From the NCBI GenBank assembly GCA_907163375.1, contig CAJQUW010002129.1, positions 62,001 through 126,000 of the forward strand: 64,000 nucleotides of DNA, given 5' to 3'. Position 1 is the stretch's first letter. Every line of letters starts with the position of its first letter. This document shows, piece after piece, positions 45,590 through 58,495 of this stretch. The notes below the pieces were generated by a model. It made no database searches, was not told where the DNA came from, and was given only the letters and a program-made list of their open reading frames with translations. This stretch comes from Prostheceraeus crozeri (taxonomy: Eukaryota; Platyhelminthes; Polycladida; Euryleptidae). The position numbers were made by a program, and so were the translations under genes.

Positions 45590-45800
45590 ATTTCAGATCT
45601 TTCTAAATGAATTTCAGACATAAGATGGATTTCAGATTTCTCTAGCTGAATTTCAGATATCTGCCACAAGCTCAACTTTGAAAAGATCTTTAATTCAACT
45701 GGAGATCTTCAATTCATCTGGACCATATCTGAAATTCATTTGGGCAGATTTGAAATCGGATTGGAACTATCTGAACCATCTGAACTACAAATGGAGGATA
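45590..45800. repeat. Short imperfect foldback rich in 'tgaaattca/gatttca'
   Basis: Left words aaatgaatttcaga, gatttcagatttctc and gaatttcagatatctg pair with right words gaccatatctgaaattcatt and gcagatttgaaatc. The arms are short and imperfect. It may be a decayed MITE. Confidence 0.4.
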
Positions 45801-47759
45801 TGTATCCTCAACGAAGATATCAGACAATGCGCCAGAAGTTTGAAGATATAACAAATATTCTTTTACTCATCACAGAGATCTTTAGTTTCCAAATATCACG
45901 AGTTTGCAGTCTTTATATCTTCCAATATGGTCGCTCATGAATGCTGCGTGGACTGTGTGCATACTTCACTTGTCCATCAACACATGACGAATTTGTATCA
46001 CTGATCAACGCTGCATAATAAAGCTTAACTTTCAAGCTAATAAGCAAATTCCAAAATGAAGTATATTATTTTTGCTCCAGATCTTTCACATTGCATGAAA
46101 TTATACCCCAATTGTAAAGCAAGATTCACGTTATCCGAAACGGTGTCTGTGTGTGTGTGATAATTAAAAATGCTAACAAAATGGCACAAGCCACTGGTGG
46201 AAAAGGAATATTCAAAAATCCGCGAACGGAAATCGTATTGCTACGATCGCCTAAATCAAAATAATGATGAAATCAACAGTTTTAGACCCAATTTATTGGT
46301 AGGCAGGGGCCTCGGCAGTGGAAACGCTCAAATTAAAAGGTCTATCAAAATAATCAAAAGTATCAAAATTTTCATCCCTACTCCTAAATGACTCAGCAAT
46401 CAGAAAATTCCTGCTGATATATTTTTAGTTGATGTAATTGAGAATATCTGCACTTTTGATCAATTTTAATCTGAATTTCACAGAGCTGTCATATTTGGGA
46501 AGTATGCCACATTCCTATTCATAGTTAAACGAAGTTCGAACCCTCTAGTAATGGCGCTCATTTGCTCGCTTATCATAGCGCTATAAATACCAATACACAT
46601 TTTGATTTCCATTTCTATAACTACTTGATATTTTTAGATTTCTTAATTTTGGTAGTTAATTTCAAATTCAACACCAGGTGTTCACCAAGGATGTGCTATA
46701 GGTCTTCTGAATTTCTGCTGTTCTTTGATTCCTATTCCCTCTACTTCCCTGCGGTCGAGTACACTGCCAACACTGTGCTGATATTACCGCTTTGAAAGCT
46801 ATCCCACAACTTTCTCATGATGAACGTGGAATTTTAAATGTTCTGAAATCGACTTTTCAGCACAATAGAGATTGATGGGTGAAGGGAATGCAAGACAGAA
46901 ATAATGAAATGTGAAAGTTTTTCCTTCTGTCTCAGGATGATCTTCGAATGAAATAATAGAGACAAAATACGAATTGAAAATATCCAAGTGAAGTTACAAA
47001 AACTGCGAACATGGCTGCATGACACTGCGTGCGATGTCTATTGGTGTAATATTGAAAATTGACACATTTCTTTGACAGTAGTACAAAATGCTTGCAAAAT
47101 GATGCAGCATTCAGACATGGAAGTTGGGCTTTCAAAGTAGATTTGATGGTTCATCATGGACATGGGTTGTGTCTATTTGAAAGAGTGGAAACTAGTCGCA
47201 AAACCTTGTTTCTGCGTAATCTTAACTTAAAATGACCCAATCTATCTGAAGAGTGTACTAAAATACATTTGATATTGTGTTAATTTTAGGTTTAATGTAC
47301 TAGAACAGTGTGACAAGGCGCCACCTTCCACGCATGAATTGGATGGAGCCTTAGACAATGCCGGTGCAAAACCAAATCATGACTGTAGGAATACAGAGAT
47401 TTTGAACATGAAAAAGTTTTTGCTCTGAAATTTGAAATTGTTCAGAAATGTTTTCAAACAGAAAATCATTTTGCTGTCTAGCATCCTGACTATGCGAACA
47501 CATTTTCGGGGTGTTAAGAACATTTAGATGCTCTAAAACCTGATGCAGTCAATAAGGAACAGTGAAATGAACGCCAAAATTTGCTTTGTTGATTTCATAT
47601 TGCAAACTATTCTCGAGTCATTGAATACGCATTGAAGTTCAAGTTTTATATTTACTCACTTCAAATGATGTATGTGACACACTTCCACAATATATAAAAT
47701 AAAAATGCATTAATTAAGTACAGTATACAAGTAACATGAAATAACGAATAAGTCAAATT
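45801..47759. other. Interval without recognised features
   Basis: Several short frames occur, for example 46170-46391 and 46562-46795. None shows a domain or splice context. Confidence 0.4.
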
Positions 47760-48827
47760 TTAAAAGCGATAAATTGAAGACGAGATACCAGAGTGTTTTT
47801 GGAGGTATGCTCTCAAAAAGTTTATTACTCCATTTGACCTGCAATGAACACACCGTAAGTTTAGAGGCACTTTATTCCAGAAACTGCTTCCGTACCATCT
47901 TATACTGTTTTTGCCAAATTGTTTCGTCCTTCCACGAGGTTGCCGAAAAACGTTCCTATGCGAATCCTTGCAGGTGTCAAACAATTCATGGAATACCACA
48001 GGCGCATGACTGGTACTGAATTGAATTTTCATTAAGAGATCTTTCATCAGAATTTCTTGGTTAAAGTTTTCCATCGTTCTTCCGATCGACTGCATCAATC
48101 TGAACAGAGACATACGCCATCTAACGTTGACCTCAACAGCACCGAATTTCTCATAAAGATCCAAAATCGGTATTTTGAAGTTTCTGGATGCAGTTTGTAA
48201 ACACCTCCTAAGCATATTGTCAATTTCCCGTCTCTGAGGAGCTGCCAGAAACAGAGACAGATTAGAAGCATAGTCGAAATGTGACATGAAGTAGGTTTGG
48301 ACAAGTCTCCATCTCATCTTCTGATTGGTGTAGTGGTTTAATCGATTGATACCTGAAAGCTTCTATGCAACTTTACGAGATATATCACTGACTTGACCAT
48401 CGAACTTAAAATAGGAATCGATCTTCACTCCTAAGAGTTTGATGGAATGCATGTTCGGTAATTGAAGGCTTCCAAATTTAAAATTAATATTTCCACTTTC
48501 ATGACCAAGACCCATACATTGAAACTTTTCAGGGTTGGGTGTTAAACCATTGTCTTTTAGCCATTTGAGGATGGAGTCCATTATGTAGCCGAATTTGTCT
48601 TGAACTGCACTTGCCGATGAATCTGTGACCCAAATAGATAAATCGTCCGCGTAAGCAACAACCTCTGCTCCACAGGCTTTTATGAATGGTAAAATGTCAT
48701 TAAAGTACACGTTCCATATAAGTGGTCTACATTGTGAGGCCTGAGGAATGCCTTTGGATGTTACAAAGGACTTAAAATTTGTGACTTGAAGTTGAAGCAA
48801 AACTAGCTTCCTAAATTTGATATGCAA
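47760..48827 (-). pseudogene. CR1/jockey-group LINE reverse transcriptase fragment
   Basis: The minus frame runs from 48827. It shows the RT palm motifs GIPQASQCRPLIWNVYFNDI (family G-x-PQGS-x-LxPLL) and the catalytic VAYADDLSIW. Then come the thumb-region NPEKFQCM and LLGVKID. A single TAG at 48348-48350 interrupts RKVA*KLSGINRL. The same frame then continues to a natural-looking end SSIYRF at 47760 (LSLFLAAPQRREIDNM, then FWNKVPLNLR). It is 5'-truncated at about 48830, so the endonuclease and fingers are absent. The canonical PQGS Gly is Ala here. Confidence 0.85.
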
Positions 48828-49170
48828 AAATGAAAACCTGACGGAATTAAATTGGGGTAAACCAAAGAGAGGAATTATAGGATTTATTTCATTCTTGAAT
48901 GATTAATTACATCGTGTAAAACATTTTTCATGGTCTTTGTGTGTTTATTCGCAGGAATTGACATTTTACATTTGCATAATACTGTGGAAATACCACAAAG
49001 TTGACCAAACTAAGAAAGTCGTGTCTGAACTAGCGATTCTGTCCGTGGATAGAAAAAATTGAAATGTTTATTTATTATTCGATTAATTCACTAGTAATTT
49101 CTTTCAAAACTTGCATTCATCTACGTCAATCCTCCCACTCTGGTCATCAACGGCCTAAAATCGAATACCA
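48828..49170. other. Interval without recognised features
   Basis: AT-rich flank between LINE and Penelope fragments. Confidence 0.4.
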
Positions 49171-49315
49171 TCCTCAAATGCTGCAGTTAACTGCATGTGG
49201 AGATAGTTACATTGGCAGAACTCGTAGGCATTTTGGCGACGCGAATCAAAGAACATGTACCACTTTGGGTGACACGTGGTTGAAAAGAGAATGCCTTTAT
49301 GTCGGTTAGGCCTTA
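49171..49315 (+). mobile_element. Penelope-like GIY-YIG fragment
   Basis: The pieces ACGDSYIGRTRRHFGD and, in an adjacent frame, RIKEHVPLWV correspond to the GIY-YIG core and following helix. They are very like the fragment at 54950-55030 (CGASYVGRTR ... AEHVPKW). It is a short broken fossil with at least one break. Confidence 0.7.
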
Positions 49316-50362
49316 GTCACGCTGACGGCACAGCAAACAGGAGCGTCCACAGCAAACGTATGGTCCGCAGAATTAGATTGTTTAATCGTATCACTTCGCT
49401 AGAAGTGCAAGCTGATTCAAAACGATGACACATATTGGAACTTACTAAGTGGGCAAAATAAAATGTTTAATACCTTGCAGAAATAGGAAAAGTAGTCGCG
49501 CGTCTCTTGCGGATTGCTATGAATTCCTTCAAAATGCTCCGATCGCCACGATTCCTTCAGATTCGAGAAATTCAGATCATTGCGCAAAACTTTTCTCAAT
49601 AATGTTGGTCCCTCCGACCATTATTTAAAAAGTTAGCAGGCGCGCGGAAAAACTGTGTCTCTTTGCTGTGTGATCCGGTTGATAACATTCACTGAAACTT
49701 CGCACAATTTGGCGTGTTTAATGTTGAATTGGCTTCCAATTGTTCGATTGTTATGGATTGTGCCATTTCAATAACGTTACATGTCCTTTCTACTTACGCA
49801 GAAGAAGAGCCGACCTGTCTAATTCTGTGGGCAGTCTGCAGCTGTTGCAATGATGACTTTACATTTGATGCAAAACGATTTGCTCGTAAACGCTTGGAAA
49901 AGCTTGCAGTGTGGCTGAGGCCTAACTCGCCATTTAGTTGACTACTCCTTGGCTCAATGTGACTTAGTGGATCATAGAAGTAGGTTTGTCATTTTGTCAC
50001 GTGCACAATCGAAAAGCATTTTATTATAGACATTTTTCATCAAGAGACAAACCGCTTTTATGTTCGCAGGAAGAATTCGCATTGCGGATATCACTGCCAT
50101 GGCCGTGGTGAATATGTAAAATAGATTCACTTGTCATCAGCTTTTCAAGTCTGTCGATCATTCACTTAAGTATCTCGGTCCATCTGGAGAAGACGAGACG
50201 AAAGATGTCGTTGAAATTTTGAATTTCCGTGTGATTTTTCTTAAGGCTCTTTTCCTTTCCTCCAATTACCTCAAGGAGCAAATGTTTTTCTTACATAAAA
50301 CGCCATCGTCCGAAGGAGTTGTTTAAGAAACTGGAATGGTTGCTTACACTTCGATATAGACT
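49316..50362. other. Interval without recognised features
   Basis: The open frames at 49599-49417 (-) and 49714-49941 (+) carry no recognised domain. Confidence 0.35.
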
Positions 50363-50367
50363 TCTGA

Positions 50368-51802
50368 ATCGTCGTATGAAAAATATCCGCTCCTCTATGA
50401 GCCAAACTTTATGTTGTTATGATAAATATATATTATATAAGTATATTTCATGAAAATTCCTCATGATTTTTTATGAGATTTTTGCTCATATAAATCTCAT
50501 GAAATTTAATGCGGATTTGGAACATTTTCGCATGAAAGATCTCATCAAATTTCATGAACTTTCTCATGAAAGATCTCATTAATAAATTATTTACTTTTTC
50601 AAAGTTAGAATAAACAATTATTTTTTCATACTTCTGAATTTATTTTTCTCGCATGTAGTTACTGAAGCTGAAACTCTCGCATGAAGTTCTGAAGCCCCAA
50701 AAACATTGATGCGCCATGTCTACAATGTTATTTCATTATTCGCAAAAATAGACCACTATTTATCATGATCCTACACTTAACTGTGATTGTATATATGTCC
50801 ATTTTCAACATCTTGCATAGTAATGATAGTTGTAAAGTCAAATTATATATGCATCATTTCGAAAATGCTGTTGAACATCACCATGACACATCCTATATAT
50901 TTTTATTTTTATCTTTTATAGACTAACCTTGAAGATCCTGATCGATTGAATAACCTTTCTTATGGTTATTTCCTTTCGCGGCTAGCATGCATAACTTACT
51001 ACTTATAAGCTAATTTTCACGAAGACCTTATAAATGCTCATGATTTTCTCATGAACGCGATCAACGCATCATGAGAACATTATGAGTTAAATATTTTCTT
51101 GTGAGAATATCATGATACTCATAATAATCTCATGAATCCGCATTAAATTTCATGAGTTCTCATGAAATATTTTTGTGAGGGGTGCTTTATAAAATTTTAC
51201 AAGTTTGAAATGATAAGATGAGTGACCGTTCTGTTTAGTTCCTGTATCCGGCTCATCTTCGGTTTTGATTTATCGATGCATTATCGATTTCATGTGATTA
51301 GCCTCTGAGATACGGGTTCTAACAGGATTGTCAAGTTTTTCAATCAATTCTATTCAGAAATCGCTTATATTCATATTGACGTCATTATGTTTAATAGAGG
51401 CATGAATCGATAACGCACTTTTGGAGTCCTATAGTTTATTGCTTTTATTCGGTTCTTGAAAACGAATATTGAAAGGCCTATTGGTAGAGTCGATGTGAGC
51501 GTCACCGCAGATGTCACAGAGGAATCGACTACGTACGATGTGTCATTGCAATTGTAGTAAAGTTGGAAGAGATTTTCAGACGTCTAAGGAACGGTCGGAA
51601 TCAAATTTACTATTAACTCAATTTACTCAACTTGCTACAATTGCAATGACAGATACGTAGTATATCGATTCCTCTGTAACTTCCGCGTGGACACTCGCGT
51701 TGGTTCTACCAATAGGCCTCTCAATATTCACTTTCAATGACACAGTATCATAACAGTATAAAATTTGGCTCATAAATGGAGCGGATTTTTTCTCATGACG
51801 AT
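50368..51802. mobile_element. Nested palindromic DNA element with 5-bp target duplication
   Basis: The ends ATCGTCGTATGAAAAATATC (left) and, reverse-complemented, ATCGTCATGAGAAAAAATCC (right) are inverted repeats. They extend inward through ccgctcc and tatgagccaaa for about 58 bp. A 5-bp direct repeat TCTGA flanks the element (50363-50367 and 51803-51807). Two further inverted structures sit inside: one with 'ctcatgaaatttaatgcgga' arms (about 50440-50520 against 51110-51180), and one with ~110-bp arms (51463-51571 against 51628-51742). No transposase. Confidence 0.75.
51463..51742. repeat. Foldback with ~110-bp arms
   Basis: The left arm gaatattgaaaggcctattgg ... aggaatcgactacgta ... tgtcattgcaattgtag is the imperfect reverse complement of ctacaattgcaatgacaga ... 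aggaatcga ... ccaataggcctctcaatatt. It could be a MITE inserted in the right half of the 50368-51802 element, or its own subterminal repeat. Confidence 0.8.
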
Positions 51803-51807
51803 TCTGA

Positions 51808-52688
51808 ACAACTTCCCGTACTCCGCTATTAAAGACTTCTGAAGACCAAAATCATTCGAACATTTTACAGAGATGTATTTATTATGGTATTTATATTCAT
51901 CAATTACCAAAATCGTTGAAATCCAAGTCGAATCCGAGAATCTTTGTATTCAACTGAGACATTTATCATCTATTTCCGAAAGTGGGCTTTGCGAGCTTCG
52001 AACCAACCACTGAGCGTAGCATTTTCTTGCAATGAAACAAACATGTTCTGATTGAACATTTCTGAAAATAACACTCGAATACTTTTATGGATGTTAGGTC
52101 GAATTTAAAACACATTTTCACTTCTGTTATAGAAAATATAATTTTGATAATTCTCAATTCACGCCCTTTTCCTCCATTATGGAAATTATTCTAAAACAGA
52201 CAACAAAAAAGAATTGTTTGATAGTTGATTAATTAATCTACTTTGCAATTCACAAACTTTGTTTTCATCATATCCATTATCCAATTTCGTAATATGATGC
52301 TGTTTTTGCTTGCGGGGTGTGAATAGAACTCATGTGTGGACAGAATTCTATGTAATCTCTTCTTTCAATATCCGGGATTGAAATTATTCAAGGCGTGTTA
52401 AAACAACAGATTTGATAGATTCTCATGATTAATGGAATAGTTAATGAAGCGTGGTTTAATGAAGATTCACACCATATCCTTCATTAGAGGGTTTTGTGTA
52501 ATCTTTAAAACATGTATATTAACAATGACATCCTCAGTGGCTCTTCATAGAATGCTTTTCCTGCAGTTGACTCACTGTTGAATTTTATCTACTTCTAGCT
52601 GGTTCTGTGACACTTTCAAGGGGCATGAAAATGAACTCATCGCAAAGTAAGTTCAGTAAGCAAGCAAACTGAGAGAAATGGTTAATAG
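51808..52688. other. Interval without recognised features
   Basis: AT-rich, no supported feature. Confidence 0.4.
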
Positions 52689-52759
52689 GTAAATTGTGCA
52701 AATCATATGTTGAGCGTCAATGAGACTTGCAGCACTTACAGTTGCACGGACACGCTGGT

Positions 52760-53160
52760 GGATGGAGCGATCATGTATAGGGTGATTTTGCGCAGCGTCG
52801 ATGAGATGTGTGATCGGTCACGTGACTTGGACATGCGCGAAGCGGAGGGAAAGTGTCTTGCGGGATTCCGACAACACGACCCGCGATCTTGTGCATCGCC
52901 GATGAGCTGTGTGATCGTTTGTGTGACTTGTCGGGGGCGCCATTGAGGGAGGATTCGGAGGGAATCCGCCTTGCGTGATTTCGACACCAGGATGGACGAC
53001 ATGAGCGAGAGGCTGTAATCTCAGGGGAGGTACGTAGAGACATTGTGGCTAATTAGCATTCGACACCTGGTGGAGCCATCGCATGGCGTACATACGGCCG
53101 TGGAGGAATGCCGCGTTGATGGCGGAGTTCGCAGGCATTAAAAGAGATCTGGAAGCTTAC
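52760..53160. repeat. GC-rich patch with diverged ~110-bp tandem units
   Basis: Two units, about 52789-52890 and 52893-53000, share tgatgagatgtgtgatcg/cgatgagctgtgtgatcg, gtgacttg, gcggagggaaagtg/cggagggaatccg, and a gcgggattccgacaac/gcgtgatttcgacacc end. Base composition jumps to well above the surrounding AT-rich DNA. Open frames on both strands (52707-52946 +; 53043-52771 and 53002-52736 -) follow from the composition. Origin unknown. Confidence 0.6.
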
Positions 53161-54559
53161 AAGTGTTTAAGATCATAGAGTTGAGGTGCGTTTACACTAG
53201 CACAATAGCGGTAACGAAGAAATAATGTCGATAATTCCTTTTATCGTTGAGAGAATCGGGCAAATGAGAAAAGCAAATATATATTCCACATGCCGAGCGA
53301 TTTTATTTAAATTTATCGTTAAATGTGAACGTCTAATGTGAACGCATCCTAGTATGCTCGGTAGAGTAACAGCTCGGTGCTAATTACATCATCAATCTAA
53401 TCAAAGTTTCAATTTTAATACCATAGGTGAGATGTTGTTCCTACGTAGCACCACAAGTGAGATGTGCACGTTTTCATTGTTTTTGGAGAAATTAACATGA
53501 AATTGACTGATCATGATAGCAATACAGCAGAAAGAATTGTATTTTACAAATCCTTCGAGGCCCTGATTCCCATGAAGATGTTTTTTAAATAAACTTCGAT
53601 GGTTAAGACTACTATTTAGGGCTCAGTCTTGTCAATAAAAGCATCACATCACAAATCACATGACACTGTGCTACATACACTATGATTTTTATTGACCGCA
53701 AAATGTTTTCTGTTACTTAAAGATTAACCAAAGAATGAAGTTTAAAAGATCTGTGTAACCAGTTGGAAAAAAAGCAATTAGGTCTACATTAAATGTTTTT
53801 AAGTTGCCAAACTCTTGAATGAACCATGTGGATCATGAAATTTCCGTGATAATCAACATAATTTCCATTTCTTTGCAATCCTGATTAGTAAAACCTCATT
53901 CTGTATGATAGTTTTAGGCTTGCAGTTTAGATATGGAAACTCAATTAATGCAGGCACAGGCGTAATTTTCAAGAATTTATCAATCATTTTTATACCTCAT
54001 TTTTGTTGTTCTGAAGACATCAGGAGGACTTATAATAAAGACTTTGATCCCGACTATGCTCCCAGACCACTAAGACACAGACTGTTGCGCGGGAGCGATA
54101 GTTTGCTAAGATGGCTCAATGATATTGGTCATTATCATGAGGGAAGTGAAAGTATTTTTACTGGAGGCGGGTCCGGGGTGATATTTTGGAGTAAATGCGG
54201 ACCGGAAAATGTTTCCAACTCTACAGTAAGATTGAGAGACCTTAGAACTTCTCAATTCTCATTTTCCGGACATAATCACGTCTGGTGGCTCATTTTAATC
54301 CATTACGTGAGGGAGCAAGTTTGTTCCATTCGTACAGTCAGTCGATCAGAATAACCCGATCACCATGTTCACCGATTCGGTGGAAAAATAGTTCGAAGAA
54401 GTTGTGACATTATGTCTTCACTATGACTGTCTTTAAAGATGATTCAGTACACACTGAAATGCTACTCGCCTACATTGAAATGAATGTCTACAGACATCAG
54501 TGTACCGCAAACCAACATTTACAGGGCTCTACATCCATTATCAAGCGTTTTGTCGTAAA
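53161..54559. other. Interval with an unassigned 149-codon frame
   Basis: The plus frame 53905-54354 contains a hydrophilic middle (DFDPDYAPRPLRHRLLRGSD) that looks less random than most. I recognise no family and no convincing splice sites. The rest is AT-rich with nothing seen. Confidence 0.3.
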
Positions 54560-55256
54560 CGATATAAAGTGAACCTGATCAAGGGGTTATTCAACTGAAG
54601 TCGCAAGCTGTGTTCTCCTCCATATCTAAATGAAGAATTGGCTTATCTTCGTGCCATCTTGGTGAGAAATGGGTATCCACATTGGTTCATAGAAAAGCAT
54701 AGTGTTGTGGTGTCAGTGAAACCTGAAGTATCAAGTGTCTTGAAGAAGGTTATACGCTTTGGTTTACAATATATTGGTGAAGTATCTGTTCAAGAAGCAC
54801 AAAACATCTGCCGAGCAATCCATCAAGCATATCCTCACATCAAAGTCGAGCCATGGTTCCGCACAAAGAAGTTAAGCAGCAATGCTCCCAAGGATCCGAT
54901 CTCTTCTGCTCACCAATCAAATTTGGTATATTCTTAATTTCTTACAATTGTGTTTGCGGAGCAAGCTACGTGGGCAGGACGAGAGGAACCTCGGTAAGAG
55001 GGCAGCTGAACACGTTCCAAAATGGTGTGAAGCCGGCAGGAACCGACCGAGGTCCACTAACCCACCCAGCTCTGCTATTACACAGCATCACTTACAGTGT
55101 CAACACCGTCCTTCCAAAGACAATTTCAAAGTTGCGAAACTGTGCCAATCGGTGACTGAGCTCCGCATTACAGAAGCAGTACTCATCAGACTCACTTCTA
55201 CGTCCTTGTGTACTCAAAAAGAGTTCGCTTACGATTGTCTTTTAATTCCTCTTTAA
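54560..55256 (+). mobile_element. Penelope-like element fragment with GIY-YIG domain
   Basis: In order, the pieces show a 'LxYLRAILVRNGYP' segment after the reverse transcriptase, the linker with KVEPWFRTKKLSS and KDPISSAHQSNLVY, and the GIY-YIG core CGASYVGRTR with AEHVPKWCEAG. They end with ITEAVLIRL near the C-terminus. This is the normal Penelope-like order. The copy is broken (about three breaks) and 5'-truncated. It is closely related to the 49171-49315 fragment. Confidence 0.8.
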
Positions 55257-55832
55257 ATTAATTTAAATTAAATTATTGTACAGTAAATTTCTCTTATTGT
55301 ACAGTAGATTTCTATGACGCTATTGTTGTGTGTCCGTGCATGCTTTGATGAATGTTCATACCGTTGCGACTGCCATGTGCTGTGCATGCTTTCATTCTGC
55401 CGTTTACTCTTGCAAGAGGCAGCGAAAGCTCAGAGTAGCCAAATAAATTCGCCTACATTTACCAAAACTTTCAAATGCCGTCATCCTGTTGGATATTGCC
55501 ACGGATCTTTGACAATTTATTTACGAGGGAAAAAAAATTGAATATATTCACGGCTAATAAAAGACATTATATAAAGAAATATCAAACCAAGAAATGTGCA
55601 GTTCAAGTAGATGGATAAGGAAGCAATAAAATATTTAACGAATATGTGTGAATTTCATGCGATCTGGGAGAATCTAAAGATCAATCAAAATGGTCCATGT
55701 TTGTCTATAAAGCGTTGACAAAGAGCGTTCGATGTGCAACCGAACAAAACTGAGAACACAAGTACATCGTACGCCCTTTATCAACACTTAATAGACAAGC
55801 ATGATGGCGCTGGCGACATCGTGGACTTTTCA
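55257..55832. other. Interval without recognised features
   Basis: This holds a T/A-rich Penelope 3' flank and then unassigned sequence. Confidence 0.35.
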
Positions 55833-56475
55833 CGTTGGGGTACTTATGGGTTATCTCCCCCACGTTTTCAAATTTGTCTAAAATCCGTGCAAATGAATCA
55901 ATCGTCACAACACTTCAGAGACACGTACTCAAGCATATCTTCTACCTGCATGCCAAAATATATGCAAATCGGACAATTATTCTTTGCATCAGAGACGACA
56001 ACGTGAAGTGTAGGGATCTCAGCAGCTTGATCTGACTTCGCCTGACCTGATCGTCTGAGCAGATAGCACTGGGTCAGCAAAGTCATGCCGTGTCAACTCT
56101 TGAAGTGATGATGACCAGGCCACATCCCATAAATTAAAAAGGGTGTGGTGGGGTAGTGGTCGTGGGAAGATTTCAAATAGCATGAATGACACGAAGAAGG
56201 AGAGAGAACAATGCACACACGAGTAACAATAATGCGTCGAACAGACGAAGTCAGATCAAGCTGCTGATATCGCTACACACTTCACCTCATCGTCCGATCT
56301 GCCATATCGGACCCTATTGTCCGATCTGCATAAATTTTTATACATTGGTAGAAAATATGCTTGAGTACGTGTCTCTGAAGTTTTGTGACGGTTGGTTCAT
56401 TTTTACGGATTTTAGACAAATTTGAAAACCTGGGAGGGGAGATAGCCCATAAATACCCAAGTTGGTCTCATTAGC
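55833..56475. repeat. Large foldback with ~210-bp arms
   Basis: The left arm 55833-56045 (tacttatgggttatctcccc, caaatttgtctaaaatccgt, ttcagagacacgtactcaag, gcaaatcggacaat, cagcttgatctgacttcg) pairs with the reverse complement of 56244-56475 in the same order, with scattered mismatches. The centre is about 200 bp. There is no coding content. I found no clear target duplication. Confidence 0.85.
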
Positions 56476-57895
56476 AAACTAACCAACACACACTATGCAA
56501 CAATTACAGAAGCCAAAGCAATCACACAACTTAAGCCAGCAATCAATAGGAAACATGAATAACCTTTTTGCAATCTAACTTCACAGTTCAATAGCCAATC
56601 ATACACGTAACACAGAAGATCTTGATATCATTCACTCTTATATAAACCTTCGCAAAGGCTTCATCTGTGCCATACGAACATCGACCGTTGAAGGCGCTGG
56701 TCGCCGAATGTCTGTCTTTAATGTACATTGCAATATTGTAATAGCCTGTATATTGAAAAGGATAGTTTTGATTAGTTGTTATTCTGGTATTGTATAAGCA
56801 CATTCTGTGTATGTGAGCTTGATTCTCATTGAATAACTCTAAAATTCAAGAAAAATACCCGCGAATGTGTATTTCCTTGCGATTACAGAAAATACTTTGA
56901 GGATTACTAGATGGCAGGAGAGTTTCACATCGTTCCACGAAATCGCTTTCCTGAAACAATGTCTGCTGAAAAGTTGAAATGAAAGCGATAGAGAGCCGTC
57001 GGGAATAGTATTAAAACTGTAATCATTCTCAGCATTCATATGTTGTCTCTCCAGGGTAGATACATCTGTCTAGACAGAAGGATTACGTCATTCGCGAGTT
57101 TTAATATTCAATCTGTGTCTGGAAAAACATTTGTTGTAATAAAAGATGATCTTCAGAACTTTCATTCTTAACTGTTGTACTCTAGGAATGAAACCGCCTT
57201 CTCAACTCGGAGCACCGTGTTCTCAACGCTTCGCTTCTGAGGAGCAAGGGACGGAAGCAGGCGTGATCTCCTGCACTTCCTAAAACGTATCTTCCATAAA
57301 CCATGAGGAATGAGCAATGACATACGGCTGATTCTGTCAATCATTGAAGCGTTCGTGTATGAACTCAATTCGAGGATCATGGCCTTTCCACACCTTCAGC
57401 CTGACGTGCTTCAGTATAAAACAATGTTTATTTATTTATTTGTATTTTCATTATAATGTGGAGACGCTAATCTTGCAGGTTCATCACAGTTGGACCTTAT
57501 GTCACTGACACAAAACTTGGTGTCATTTTCAATGCTGAATTTATGTCACAAATATTGATATTTTGAATTGAACTTTCTGTGAAATGCATTAATACGTGCA
57601 TGTGAAGTTTTGTTCACCGCTGAGAACTCCGCAAAGAGGATGTTGTGGTTGATGACTGTATGAATGTCATGTTGAAACTGAGAAAACCGTGAGTGTTCGT
57701 GCATATTGCATTCACTGTGCTGCATTTTACTGCAATTGTGCATTCTACATCTTTGCGGTTATACGACAACATTTGGAGCTTCAATAACATTTAGATAGCT
57801 ATTTAAAAATGAGCATTAATAAATTCCAAAGTTCTGATGGAAGTGAATTAAATGCAGCTGCTTCATATCACTTGACTTTAAGAACCTTTAACATA
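56476..57895. other. Interval without recognised features
   Basis: AT-rich, only short frames, no repeat or domain recognised. Confidence 0.4.
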
Positions 57896-58495
57896 CACTA
57901 GGTGACATGCCACGCGTCATTCACGCGCAATTATGGAACACCCCAAACATCCGTGGTTAAGGACATTCTTTTCTTCTACCCGCGTACATACGCGCTGCAC
58001 TAAGAGTCAGAAATCACGTGATCTGATGGTGTCAAAACATGGGAAATGTTTATGAATGCGCGCGGGCGAGCGTTTATAGTTAGCGCGTCGTCTGCGGTTG
58101 TCATGAACCACGGATGAACCGCTGAGCATGTTCTCCCTTCCCTGAGCATGAAATTGAGGTCCTATCACATTGTTTAGCCTCTGATACATGCAGACACATG
58201 AGACGCAACGTCTATATAACAGGACTGCCGACTATAGTCTACTAACTTACATAACAGACATTGCAGCAATATTGTCCCGCATAGCCACGGATGTTTGGGG
58301 TCATGTGTAATTACGCGTGATTGAGCATGCGCTCGCCCGCGCGTATTCATAAACATTCCCCATGTTTTAACAGTATCAGATCAAGTGATTTCTGACTCTT
58401 TGCAGCGCGCATGTACGCGGGTAGAAGTATAAACTGTCCTCAACCACGGATGTTTGGGGTATTCCGTAATTACGCGTGGCAATGTCGCCTCACTG
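57896..58495. mobile_element. TA-flanked foldback element, 600 bp
   Basis: The ends CACTAGGTGACATGCCACGCG and, reverse-complemented, CAGTGAGGCGACATTGCCACG are flanked by TA (57894-57895 and 58496-58497). The arms extend about 170 bp with the same order of landmarks (ccccaaacatccgtggtt, cttctacccgcgtacat, agtcagaaatca, gtttatgaatgcgcgcggg). The element is GC-rich in CpG-containing words (gcgcgcgggcgagcg). The core is shared with 41222-41477. TA flanks suggest a Tc1/mariner-mobilised MITE. Confidence 0.85.

Noticed and set aside
52707-53043. Overlapping frames on both strands of the GC-rich patch as genes
   Set aside because: They mirror the ~110-bp repeat and the composition. No domain is recognisable in any of them.
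53905-54354. 149-codon open frame as a gene
   Set aside because: The middle looks somewhat protein-like, but no family, splice context or second feature supports it.
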